Under the pieces are notes generated by a model. It saw only the letters and a program-made list of their open reading frames with translations, was not told where the DNA came from and searched no databases. 37,537 bases of DNA from an uncultured Peptoniphilus sp. (lineage in GTDB: Bacteria; Bacillota; Clostridia; Tissierellales; Peptoniphilaceae): NCBI GenBank assembly GCA_902488455.1, contig CABTWG010000005.1, positions 1 to 37,537 on the forward strand. Direction: 5' to 3'. Position numbers and translations under genes: made by a program. Positions 23,109 through 30,814 of this stretch are shown here, in pieces; positions within the stretch are counted from its first letter, which is position 1; every line of letters starts with the position of its first letter.

Positions 23109-24590
23109 ATGAATAGAGTAAGAGTCCGTTTCGCACCTAGCCCAACGGGATTTTTGCACATAGGTGGACTTAGAACAGCCCTTTACAACTATTTATACGC
23201 AAAGAAAAACGGTGGAGACTTCATACTTAGAATAGAAGATACAGACAGAACGAGATACGTCGAAGGAGCAATCGAAAACCTAATCCATGCCCTTGACTGG
23301 TCAGGAGTGCATGTAGACGAAGGAGTAGTCCTAGACGAAGAAGGAAATATCACAGAAAAAGGTGAATGTGGTCCATATATCCAATCAAATAGACTAGACA
23401 TATACAGAAAATACGTAGACGAACTAATCGAAAAAGGCTACGCATACTACTGCTTCTGCAGCGTAGAAAGACTAGAAGCCCTAAGAGAAGAACAAAGAAT
23501 CAAGGGAAAAGTACCAAAATACGACGGACTATGCAGATCCGTAAGCATCGAAGAAGCGAAAAAGAGAATCGAAGCAGGAGAAGACTACGTAGTAAGACTA
23601 AAACTACCACACGATAGAAACATCAGATTCCACGACCTAGTACGTGGCGACGTAGTAATAAACACAGACGAAATAGATGACCAAGTACTGATGAAATCAG
23701 ATGGATTTCCAACATACCACATGGCAGTCGTAGTAGACGACCATCTAATGGGAGTAACCCACATAGTACGTGGAGAAGAATGGCTATCCTCAACACCAAA
23801 GCACGTATACCTATACGAAGCATTGGGCTGGGACGTACCAGAATTTGTCCACCTACCAACAGTACTAAACAAAGACCACAAAAAACTCTCCAAGAGACAA
23901 GGCGACGTATCAGTAGAAGATTTTAGAGGCAAAGGATACTTGCCAGAAGGACTGATAAACTACCTAGCATTAGTAGGATGGTCACCAGATGGCGAACAAG
24001 AAATCCTATCCATGGACGAACTAATCGACCAATTCTCATTTGAAAAAGTAGTAAAAAGTGGCGGAGTCTTCGACATCGACAAACTAAACTGGGTAAACGC
24101 CCACTACATGAGATCATACGACCTAGACAAGATCTGTGAACTAGCAATACCATTCGTAGTAGAAAAAGGACTAATGACAGAAGAAGAAATAAGAAACAAC
24201 TATGAATGGTACAAAAAACTCATAGAAATAGTGAGAGACGGCGCATCAAAACTAGATGAAATTCCAGAACAAATAGCATTTATGTTCGGTGAAGTAAAAG
24301 TAGAAGAAGAAAGCGCAAAAGAACAAATAGAACTAGAACACGTACCACAACTACTAGATGCATTCCTAGAAGAACTAGAAACAGTAGAAGAAGTAGACGA
24401 AGAATTCGCAGGATCAGTAATGAAAAAGATCCAAAAGAAGACAGGAATAAAAGGCAAGAACCTATTCATGCCAGTAAGAGTAGCAATAAGTGGCACAGTA
24501 CACGGCCCAGATTTAAAAGCAATAATCTACCTACTAGGAAAAGAAAAATTAGTAGAAAGATTAAATGCAGCAAGAAAATATACAAAATAA
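23109..24590 (+). CDS. gltX: Glutamyl-tRNA synthetase
   Basis: This class I aminoacyl-tRNA synthetase charges tRNA-Glu; in many Firmicutes it also charges tRNA-Gln for later amidation. The 493 residues carry the HIGH-type motif FLHIGGLRTALYN (HIGG at 17-20), the FILRIEDTDRTR block, a KMSKS-type motif (KKLSKRQGD, near 259) and a C-terminal anticodon-binding helical domain. A Cys pair near residue 113 (YYCFCS) may be part of a zinc site. AAGGAG precedes the ATG. After the first codons, leucine is mostly CTA and valine mostly GTA, a striking style shared with the CoA-transferase and the nucleotidase. Confidence 0.97.
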   Translation: MNRVRVRFAPSPTGFLHIGGLRTALYNYLYAKKNGGDFILRIEDTDRTRYVEGAIENLIHALDWSGVHVDEGVVLDEEGNITEKGECGPYIQSNRLDIYRKYVDELIEKGYAYYCFCSVERLEALREEQRIKGKVPKYDGLCRSVSIEEAKKRIEAGEDYVVRLKLPHDRNIRFHDLVRGDVVINTDEIDDQVLMKSDGFPTYHMAVVVDDHLMGVTHIVRGEEWLSSTPKHVYLYEALGWDVPEFVHLPTVLNKDHKKLSKRQGDVSVEDFRGKGYLPEGLINYLALVGWSPDGEQEILSMDELIDQFSFEKVVKSGGVFDIDKLNWVNAHYMRSYDLDKICELAIPFVVEKGLMTEEEIRNNYEWYKKLIEIVRDGASKLDEIPEQIAFMFGEVKVEEESAKEQIELEHVPQLLDAFLEELETVEEVDEEFAGSVMKKIQKKTGIKGKNLFMPVRVAISGTVHGPDLKAIIYLLGKEKLVERLNAARKYTK

Positions 24591-24604
24591 AATAAATAAT
24601 AAGG

Positions 24605-24635
24605 ATTAAAACGGCACCCAGGTGTCGTTTTTTTG
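24605..24635 (+). terminator. gltX terminator
   Basis: AACGGCACC-CA-GGTGTCGTT, with one G-U pair, is followed by a run of T. Confidence 0.85.
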
Positions 24636-24811
24636 TGAGGAAAATATTCGTAGCGGAAGTAATCCTAAGGAATACAGTCACCCTGAGAGGCAGTCGAGTT
24701 CAACAAAGAAAACCTTGAGGAAGACAGTCACCCTGAGCGAACGCAGTGAGTCGAATGGGTATAACCTCCGAGGTGCAAGTCCTCCCAATTAAAATCAATA
24801 ATAATTATCAC

Positions 24812-24857
24812 GCTATCCGGATAGCATCAAAAATAAACTTATGCTATCCGATAGCAT
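24812..24857. repeat. Two TGCTAT palindromes
   Basis: GCTATCCGGATAGC (24813-24826) is a perfect palindrome, and ATGCTATCCGATAGCAT (24841-24857) is near-perfect with a single central base. A third, GATGCTATACGTATAGCATC, lies at 25051-25070. They share outer arms and differ in the centre, like repeated protein-binding sites or small hairpins. Confidence 0.7.
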
Positions 24858-25050
24858 TTAAATATAATAATGAAAACTTAACCTTACTAAGGAGAGATCC
24901 TTTAAAGCCCTAGCCGAAATCTTTGATTTCGTAGCAGGTCTTATGCAAAGAGTTCCAAAGAAGACGAGCTATGCTAAGTCTGATTTGCAGAACTAGACTG
25001 CCTACTTTAAAGGCTAACGTCTTTTCTGCTCAGGATGACTTGTAGGGGAA

Positions 25051-25070
25051 GATGCTATACGTATAGCATC
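25051..25070. repeat. Third TGCTAT palindrome, just upstream of RNA copy 2
   Basis: GATGCTATACGTATAGCATC is a perfect 20-bp palindrome about 60 bp before the predicted start of RNA copy 2. Copy 1 has no equivalent. Confidence 0.7.
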
Positions 25071-25115
25071 GAAAACAAACTAAAACAAAAAATTTAAAAA
25101 AACTTTCAAAAAACA

Positions 25116-25124
25116 TGTTTAAAT
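25116..25124 (+). promoter_or_regulatory. Putative -10 element of structured RNA copy 2
   Basis: TGTTTAAAT matches an extended -10 and sits at the same distance from the GGGTATTAATAT block as TGTTTAGAT in copy 1. The upstream region is A-rich, with no clear -35. It predicts a start near 25131. Confidence 0.4.
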
Positions 25125-25478
25125 TTATCGCATCAGGGTATTAATATATTACCAAGAAATTGGTGAGGCACCCATCCTATTGATAACTAAATTTAACTCA
25201 AAAGAATTTAAGATTCGAGAGTCCATTTGCAATAGGAAATCACGACTTGAGATGTCAAGCGGGTTTATGTAATCCAAGCAAATGTTAAAATATAATTTAT
25301 AAGTTTGATTACACTAATAGGAAGCTTAGATGGTACCTTGGTCTTATAGCTACAAATGTAAAAAGTTTGAGCAATTTAGAAAAAAGACCCGGTTACCTGG
25401 CAAAGGATGTAAGAAAAAATTAGAACGAAAAATTTATCGATAGATAAATAAATAATTAAAATTGAAAAGAGGAAAACA

Positions 25479-25517
25479 GTGATAGAACCTAAAACAGAAC
25501 GGATGGGTGCCTATTAA
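25479..25517 (+). CDS. Possible 12-codon ORF within structured RNA copy 2
   Basis: A GTG lies five bases after AGAGGA (25468-25473) and opens MIEPKTERMGAY followed by TAA. It matches the copy 1 frame in start, spacing, length and stop. Coding is speculative because the nucleotides are also part of the RNA core and closing helix. Confidence 0.25.
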   Translation: MIEPKTERMGAY

Positions 25518-25558
25518 AAGGAACAGAGAATCATTTAATGTGAACTGTTCCTTTTTTT
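25516..25558 (+). terminator. Terminator of RNA copy 2
   Basis: GGAACAG (25520-25526) pairs with CTGTTCC (25545-25551), followed by seven T. The stem sequence is the same as in copy 1, with a different loop. Confidence 0.85.
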
Positions 25559-25589
25559 ATGTTTATTCTACATAGTCACAGTGAAATGG

Positions 25590-25617
25590 TTGTCATTTAA
25601 ATTGGTTTTGATATAAT
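25590..25617 (+). promoter_or_regulatory. Promoter of the SLH/Ig-like surface protein gene
   Basis: TTGTCA (25590-25595) and TATAAT (25612-25617) are 16 bp apart, with a TG extension before the -10. The predicted leader is about 45 nt. The gene therefore does not need read-through from RNA copy 2. Confidence 0.75.
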
Positions 25618-25667
25618 TTTATACAAGGAGAAAAATAAATAAATTTAAATAAAAAGGAGGATTAATT

Positions 25668-28352
25668 TTGAAAAGAGTAATGGCGATTATCCTAGCAGCG
25701 ATAATATTATTTGCATCATTTACACCGGTAGTGGCTATAGAAAATTCCAAGGCTCAAACTGAAAATGAAAAGATTAAGTGGCTAGTGGAAAACAATTTCT
25801 TAGTTGGAAGAGGAAAATCAAGAGATTTAAAACTTGGCTCATCAATAACGAGAGCAGAATTTACAAGGATGGCACTTGTAGCAAAAGACGAAGAGGATGT
25901 AGCCAAAGAAAAGGCGAGCATCTCTGTGAAATTTAAAGATGTAGACGAAACTCATTGGGCGGCGAAACTCATATCCTACGCCAGCGAAAAGGGATATATT
26001 AGCGGATATCCAGACGGAAACTTCAAGCCAGAAGGTGAAATTACATATGAAGAAGTAATCTCTATCTTAGCGAGAATCCATCCAAACTACACGAAGATTG
26101 AAGCGAAAACTAAAGGTTGGGCAGAAGGTTTCATAAATTTTGCTGCGGAAAATGGAATCCTCGAAGGACTTAAAATCGAAGGTAGCTACAAAAGTCCTGC
26201 CATTAGAGAAAAGACCTTTGAAATGATTTATAACTTTAAAAATATTGAAATTAATCATGCAAAGGAAACGAAGTCCACAAAACCAATTGAAACGAAGAAT
26301 GATTATTTTGGATGGAATGGATTTTATCCTTATTGGTTCCAATTTGGATATAGACCAAGAGTAGAAAGACCGGATGATCCAGAAGTAAAACCGGAACCAG
26401 GAACACCAGATGTTAAACCAGAACCGGAGGAACCAAAAGAACCAGAAACACCGGAAATGCCAAAGGAATTTGACGCAGAAAATATAGAAACAATTACAGT
26501 TAAAACACAACCAAAACTAACTTATACAGAAGGTGATAAGCTAGATTTAACAGGACTTGTTGTGACCTTAACCGACAACCAAGGACTAACAAAAGACGTA
26601 GAGTTTAAAGATTTCAAAGAATACGGACTTATGACAGACCCAACAAGTGAAAAACAATTAACAGCAGATTACAATGGAACTAAGATTAAAATTACAAAAG
26701 GAAATTTAGAAACCGAAACAAATGCATTGACAGTAAATGAAAAAGTTTTTGACCCATCAAATATAACCAAGATCCAAGTTAAAGATCAACCAACAAAATT
26801 AGAATATACCGAAGAGGAAATTTTAAACTTAGCTGGACTTGTTATAACATTAATCGACAATCAAGGGCTAACAAAAGAAGTAGGCTTAGACAAATTTGGA
26901 GAATATGGAATCACAACTTCACCAGAAAATGGTACGCCTTTAATAATGGATCACAATGGAAAACCAGTTATAATTTTCAAAGACGAAGTAAAAGCAGAAA
27001 CAGATGCATTAACAGTAAATCCAAAAGTATTTGATAAAGAAAAAATAACTGGCATAGAAGTTCTAACTCCGCCAACTAAATTGGAATACACAGAAGGAGA
27101 AAAATTAGACTTAACAGGTCTTGTAGTAACCCTAACAGACAACCAAGGTTTGACAAAAAATGTAGAGTTTAAGGACTTTATAGAATACGAAATCACAGTT
27201 TCTATAGCAGACAAAACATCATTAACTGTTAATGATCATAATGGTGCCAAGATAACAGTAACAAAAGGTAATTTCGAAGCACAAACAGATGCACTAACAG
27301 TAAATCCAAAAGTCTTTGATAAAGGAAATATAACCAAGATTGAAGTTAAAGCACAACCAAACTTAACTTACACAGACGGAGAACAACTAGATCTAACTGG
27401 ATTAGAAGTGACCTTAACTGACAATCAAGGACTAACAAAAGATGTAAAATTTGAAAATTTTGATGATTTTAATATCACAATTTATCCAGAAAATGGAACG
27501 CCTTTAACAGCTGATTACAACGAAACTAAGATTAAAATTACAAAGGGAAATCTAGAAACAGAAACTAACACACTTACAGTAAAAGCATTTGACAAAGACA
27601 ATATAACAAAAATAGAAGTTATCACTCAACCAAAACTTGAATACTTTGAAAGAGAATTTTTAGATCTTACAGGATTAAAAGTAAGATTAACAGATAATAA
27701 AGGAGCGACAAAAGAAGTAGAATTTAAAGACTTTAATGAATATGGTATAAAAACACGACCATCAAATGATCGCCAATTACTTATTGGTAGTTATAAGGAA
27801 GTTGAGATTTATAAAGGTACTATAAAGACAACAACGGCTCCATTGATAATTAAAAAAAGATTTTTTGACATAAATCTTCTTGATAGTATTGGTATAGCAA
27901 AACAGCCAAAAACAAACTACACAAAAGGGGAAAAGCTTAATTTAGCTGGAATGGAAATCCTGCTTGTAGATAAAAATGGCGCAACAGAAAAATTTTGGAT
28001 TACAGGGATTATAGCTAAAGGATATAAATTAGAAATTACACCTTCAGACGGCACAGTTTTAGGAGTTGAACACAATAAACAGCCAGTAATAGTAAAAGTT
28101 AATAATAAACAAACAAAAACTAAACTGATATATGTCTATATTAAAGTTGATTTCAAGACCTCAGAAAAAGAAGTTTATTTAACTAAGAAAATACAACCTG
28201 ACACCACAGTAAAGAAACCTGACGCTCCAAAGAGAGAAGGATATAATTTTATGGGTTGGTACACAGATCTTACATTTGAAACACCTTTTGACTTTGATAA
28301 GGCATTAAATGATAATATGGAAGTTTATGCAAAATGGGAGAAAATAATTTAA
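25668..28352 (+). CDS. SLH-anchored surface protein with six Ig-like repeats
   Basis: This is a modular cell-surface protein of 894 residues. The start is TTG after AAGGAGG, giving a signal peptide (MKRVMAIILAAIILFASFTPVVA). SLH units follow, one weak (about 30-75), a clear one (FKDVDETHWAAKLISYASE, about 88-135) and a third (about 143-190). A Pro/Glu-rich wall-spanning linker with KPEPGTPDVKPEPEEPKEPE lies around 238-268. Six repeats of about 90 residues fit bacterial Ig-like group 3: each has I-x-x-I-x-V-x-x-QP, LDLTGL-x-V, LTDNQGLTK and ALTVN-like ends; the last two are the most diverged. The C-terminus is a Listeria-Bacteroides-type repeat (APKREGYNFMGWYTD, VYAKWEK). A role in adhesion is inference. 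It lies downstream of RNA copy 2. Confidence 0.9.
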   Translation: MKRVMAIILAAIILFASFTPVVAIENSKAQTENEKIKWLVENNFLVGRGKSRDLKLGSSITRAEFTRMALVAKDEEDVAKEKASISVKFKDVDETHWAAKLISYASEKGYISGYPDGNFKPEGEITYEEVISILARIHPNYTKIEAKTKGWAEGFINFAAENGILEGLKIEGSYKSPAIREKTFEMIYNFKNIEINHAKETKSTKPIETKNDYFGWNGFYPYWFQFGYRPRVERPDDPEVKPEPGTPDVKPEPEEPKEPETPEMPKEFDAENIETITVKTQPKLTYTEGDKLDLTGLVVTLTDNQGLTKDVEFKDFKEYGLMTDPTSEKQLTADYNGTKIKITKGNLETETNALTVNEKVFDPSNITKIQVKDQPTKLEYTEEEILNLAGLVITLIDNQGLTKEVGLDKFGEYGITTSPENGTPLIMDHNGKPVIIFKDEVKAETDALTVNPKVFDKEKITGIEVLTPPTKLEYTEGEKLDLTGLVVTLTDNQGLTKNVEFKDFIEYEITVSIADKTSLTVNDHNGAKITVTKGNFEAQTDALTVNPKVFDKGNITKIEVKAQPNLTYTDGEQLDLTGLEVTLTDNQGLTKDVKFENFDDFNITIYPENGTPLTADYNETKIKITKGNLETETNTLTVKAFDKDNITKIEVITQPKLEYFEREFLDLTGLKVRLTDNKGATKEVEFKDFNEYGIKTRPSNDRQLLIGSYKEVEIYKGTIKTTTAPLIIKKRFFDINLLDSIGIAKQPKTNYTKGEKLNLAGMEILLVDKNGATEKFWITGIIAKGYKLEITPSDGTVLGVEHNKQPVIVKVNNKQTKTKLIYVYIKVDFKTSEKEVYLTKKIQPDTTVKKPDAPKREGYNFMGWYTDLTFETPFDFDKALNDNMEVYAKWEKII

Positions 28353-28361
28353 AATTTTATT

Positions 28362-28390
28362 TTTAAAAGACGGGAGACCGTCTTTTTTGT
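28362..28390 (+). terminator. Terminator of the SLH/Ig-like gene
   Basis: AAAAGACGG-GAGA-CCGTCTTTT is followed by more T. Confidence 0.85.
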
Positions 28391-28429
28391 GTTGTTCTTG
28401 AAATATGAGAGGGTTTGGCGGTATTGTTT

Positions 28430-28930
28430 CAATTGCAAAGATTGCTCTTCGGAGGTTATACCCCTCGACTTTGCTCGGGGTGACGACCACCTACATAGAT
28501 CACACTAAATAAGAAGATTTAAAGGAAGACAGTCACCCTGAGCGGAAAAGGCGATAGCCTTTGGAGTCGAATGGGTATAGCCTTGGTGAGGTCATACATT
28601 GATGATCGAGTCAGTTGAGAGGTTAATTGTAGCCTCGAAGCCCTAGCCTAAATCTTTGATTTCGTTGCACCTTGTGCATAGTTCCAAAGAAGACGAACGA
28701 AGTGAAGTTTGATTTGCTGAATTCGACTGCCTATCAGAATGACTAGTTGGTTAGATTGTCGTTTGATAGGGATAAATTAATTTGCAAGGTTTAAAGAATT
28801 TACGCCTTCGGCTGTGGAACCTAGATTTCCGCTACGGGGTTACATAGCGGGAAAGTTGGTTCCACGTCTTCGCCTGAGGGAATATAATGTAGTATCAAGG
28901 TTAATGGAAGCTGATAGCTTCCGCTACAAT
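28430..28930. repeat. Intergenic repeat cluster 4
   Basis: This gene-free stretch holds a reversed short CTGAGCG-type unit (28454-28484, GGTTATACCCCTCGAC with CCCCTCGACTTTGCTCGGGG-like pairing), a forward unit with stem AAAGGC-GATA-GCCTTT (28532-28582) and a CTAGCCTAAATC module (28640-28743). A reversed GTAGCGGAAGC-type composite (28822-28926) ends in the hairpin GGAAGCT-GAT-AGCTTCC (28906-28922). The composite is the reverse complement of blocks at 36988-37050 and 37081-37140. Confidence 0.8.
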
Positions 28931-28963
28931 GCAGTTGCATAGGCTTGACATTCCTTTTCAAAA

Positions 28964-28994
28964 AACAAAAAAACCCACAACCAATGGTTATGGG
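28964..28994 (-). terminator. tRNA-Thr terminator
   Basis: On the minus strand, CCCATAACC-ATT-GGTTGTGGG is followed by a run of T. Confidence 0.8.
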
Positions 28995-28996
28995 GA

Positions 28997-29072
28997 TGGA
29001 GCTAACGGCGGGAATTGAACCCGCGACCTCTACATTACCAATGTAGTGCTCTACCGACTGAGCTACGATAGC
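28997..29072 (-). tRNA. tRNA-Thr (GGT)
   Basis: The 76-nt cloverleaf has the D arm TAGCTCAGTCGGTAGAGCA, anticodon GGT in TTGGTAA, T arm GGTTCAATTCC and an encoded CCA. The acceptor strands GCTATCG and CGTTAGC leave one T-T mismatch at the fifth pair. A minus-strand frame with AIVAQSVEH and GSIPAVSS is the usual translated tRNA artefact. Confidence 0.95.
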
Positions 29073-29082
29073 ATACAAATAT

Positions 29083-29111
29083 ATTATAGATATTTACAAT
29101 ATATTTGTCAA
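29083..29111 (-). promoter_or_regulatory. tRNA-Thr promoter (consensus)
   Basis: On the minus strand, TTGACA (29106-29111) and TATAAT (29083-29088) are exactly 17 bp apart, a perfect consensus promoter just upstream of the tRNA. Confidence 0.85.
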
Positions 29112-29115
29112 CTTA

Positions 29116-29805
29116 TTAATTTTTACCGTCGCCTATTGTCAGGATTTCAATCATCTTTGAGACTCTAAGAGGTAGATCGATCTCATACTTTCCTGGTTTG
29201 AATTCGTCCACCTTGCCCATCTTTTCTGCAACGGCCACGAATGCCTTTTCATCTTGGATGACTTCTCTCTCCTTTAGAAGTAGAGCTATGTCCATGGCGC
29301 CCATCTCTTCTGTAACTGTGATTTCACAGACCTTAGGACTTATCCCAACGAGTTCAAGTAGTGTTTCTCTAACCGTATCTCTCTTTTCAATCTTGTAAGA
29401 TCCAGCTTTGAAACTATTTTCTATAGCCATATTGTAGCAGACTCTTTTAAATGCGTTGATATCTTCGATTAGGTCTAAATCCTTTAGAGTCTGTCCTATT
29501 TCGTCCAGGTTCTCGCCGTCTTTAATCTCGACGGTCACATAGTTATCGAGAGGATCTTCTGTAAGCTCCACCTTTGGTAGTTCGAGGGTGGATCCTTCAT
29601 TTTCAGTCAGTGTTATATATTGTTTTTTAAGTATGTTTATTTCATCTTTTATGGATAGAGATACATTGACATTTTTCTTAGCCACTTGGTTTATATTGTC
29701 AATTCTCCACTTAATCACAAATGCAACCACAAGTAGAAATATTACCAGTAGTATGTATTTGAATACAGTCAAGACACTGTCTTGTACTTTATGAAATATC
29801 TTCAT
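29116..29805 (-). CDS. MltG/YceG-like membrane protein without a catalytic domain
   Basis: The 229-residue protein has one membrane segment (about 13-32) and an extracytoplasmic part. The latter contains two copies of the LysM-like unit seen at the N-terminus of the MltG endolytic transglycosylase: about 89-154 (VTVEIKDGENLDEIGQTL through FKAGSYKIEK) and 160-225 (CEITVTEEMGAMDIALLL through FKPGKYEID). The C-terminal lytic domain of MltG with its catalytic Glu is absent; the protein ends about ten residues after the second unit. It may bind peptidoglycan or regulate a true MltG. AGGAG precedes the ATG. An extended -10 (TGATATACT) at 29826-29834 and TTTAAA at 29849 form its promoter, which overlaps that of the divergent pseudouridine synthase. 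Confidence 0.75.
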   Translation of the reverse strand: MKIFHKVQDSVLTVFKYILLVIFLLVVAFVIKWRIDNINQVAKKNVNVSLSIKDEINILKKQYITLTENEGSTLELPKVELTEDPLDNYVTVEIKDGENLDEIGQTLKDLDLIEDINAFKRVCYNMAIENSFKAGSYKIEKRDTVRETLLELVGISPKVCEITVTEEMGAMDIALLLKEREVIQDEKAFVAVAEKMGKVDEFKPGKYEIDLPLRVSKMIEILTIGDGKN

Positions 29806-29825
29806 TTAATCAACTCCTAATAGGT

Positions 29826-29866
29826 AGTATATCAGAATTGGAAAGAGTTTTAAACAGTGGTATAAT
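29826..29866. promoter_or_regulatory. Overlapping divergent promoters
   Basis: Plus strand: TTGGAA (29838-29843), 17-bp spacer, TG-G-TATAAT (TATAAT at 29861-29866), serving the pseudouridine synthase gene whose ATG is at 29873. Minus strand: TTTAAA (29849-29854), 17-bp spacer, TATACT (29826-29831), serving the MltG-like gene. The two polymerase sites overlap, so they should compete. Confidence 0.7.
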
Positions 29867-29872
29867 TAAATA

Positions 29873-30814
29873 ATGAAAGAAATTATTATTAATAGAAACG
29901 ACAAAGGTCAAAGACTTGATAGATTTCTGGGCAAATACTTGCAAAATGCAAAAAAATCCCTGATCATGAAGTCCATCAGAAAAAAAAATATTATCGTAAA
30001 TAATAAAAAATCTTCTCCAGAATATATTTTAAATGAAGGGGATAGAGTCGAGATTTATTTCAGCGAAGAAACTATAGAGAAGTTCACAAAGATTAAAAAT
30101 CATGTGAAGAGAGACTTTCCTGAGATTATTTACGAAGATGAAAATATAGCACTCGTTAAGAAACCACGCGGTCTTCTAACTCACAACGACAAGAGGGAAT
30201 ACGAAAAAAACGCCCTCGACATGTTCGTTAGCTACATGATTCACACAGGAGAGTACGTGCCTAGGATTGAGAAATCATTTAGGCCATCTTTTTGCAACCG
30301 CCTAGACAGGAACACTTCTGGAATCCTAATCGGCTGTAAAAATGCAGAGGCTCTTCGAGATATCAACGAATCGATTAAAAATAGGCATCTCGAAAAACAC
30401 TACATGGCACTAGTTGAAGGTAAGATTGACGAAGAAATCCACGACATTAGCTATTTAGAAAAGGACGGAGAAAAGAACAAGGTCAGTTTAAACGAAAGAG
30501 GCGATGGAAAAGAAATCGAGACCATCATCCGTCCAATTGAGAGACTTGGAGACTACACCTTGGTTGATATAAACCTCATAACCGGCAGGACTCACCAAAT
30601 CCGCGCTACTCTTAAAAAATACAACAAGAGCATAGTCGGAGATTTAAAATACAAAGGCAGGAAGAGTTTCGGTCTTAACAGTCAATTCTTACACAATTAC
30701 AAAATAGTATTCAGTGAACTTAAGAACCTCGAATACTTAAATGGCAAAGAATTCACCCTTGACCTTGACGATGAATTAAACGATATTTTAAAGGAACTTA
30801 GAAATGAAAAATAA
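29873..30814 (+). CDS. RluA-family pseudouridine synthase
   Basis: This enzyme isomerises uridine to pseudouridine, probably in 23S rRNA. The 313 residues begin with an S4 RNA-binding domain (KGQRLDRFLGKYLQ). The catalytic domain follows, with Asp145 in NRLDRNTSGIL, as in the RluA/RluC/RluD group, and the later block TGRTHQIRATL. The S4 domain starts so close to the ATG that no downstream start fits. The -10 TATAAT ends seven bases before the ATG, and no Shine-Dalgarno is present, so the mRNA is probably leaderless. It overlaps copA by 11 bases. RluC/RluD-like members are hard to separate by eye, so I give no symbol. Confidence 0.92.
   Translation: MKEIIINRNDKGQRLDRFLGKYLQNAKKSLIMKSIRKKNIIVNNKKSSPEYILNEGDRVEIYFSEETIEKFTKIKNHVKRDFPEIIYEDENIALVKKPRGLLTHNDKREYEKNALDMFVSYMIHTGEYVPRIEKSFRPSFCNRLDRNTSGILIGCKNAEALRDINESIKNRHLEKHYMALVEGKIDEEIHDISYLEKDGEKNKVSLNERGDGKEIETIIRPIERLGDYTLVDINLITGRTHQIRATLKKYNKSIVGDLKYKGRKSFGLNSQFLHNYKIVFSELKNLEYLNGKEFTLDLDDELNDILKELRNEK

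Larger units (their letters stand above)
24650..25070. repeat. Intergenic repeat cluster 3
   Basis: The gene-free stretch between gltX and RNA copy 2 contains a decayed GTAGCGGAAG module (24651), a truncated CTGAGAGG unit (24677), a CTGAGCG module with tip CGAACGCAGTGAGTCG ending in GGGTATAACC (24727-24766), a CTAGCCGAAATC module (24908-25002) and a partial reversed CTGAGCG unit (25009-25039). It also holds three short palindromes built on TGCTAT/ATAGCA, annotated separately. Confidence 0.8.
25131..25558 (+). ncRNA. Large structured RNA, copy 2 (class not recognised)
   Basis: This is the paralogue of 11755-12254. The hairpin ACCAA-GAAA-TTGGT (25151-25164) and its flanks are the same. The closing helix pairs 25166-25177 (AGGCACCCATCC) with 25501-25512 (GGATGGGTGCCT), 12 perfect pairs; relative to copy 1, three pairs changed on both sides. 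CATTTGC/GCAAATG (25224-25230 with 25278-25284) matches the copy 1 helix, with A-U replacing G-U. Between these strands are CTTGA-GATG-TCAAG (25246-25259) and a GGGTT/AATCC hairpin. GGTCTT/AAGACC (25340-25345 with 25384-25389), with outer GGTA/TACC, stands where copy 1 has ATAATTTT/AAAATTAT. ATTTATC-GATA-GATAAAT (25432-25449) follows. The 3' block GATAGAACCTAAAACAGAA and a terminator end it. The length is about 430 nt. Confidence 0.75.

Noticed and set aside
24650..25070. CRISPR array, suggested by the repeated units
   Set aside because: Units differ in length and orientation, there is no regular spacer pattern, and no cas gene is present.
28821..29078. Minus-strand frame with AIVAQSVEH and GSIPAVSS
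   Set aside because: It is tRNA-Thr read as protein, extended into repeat sequence.
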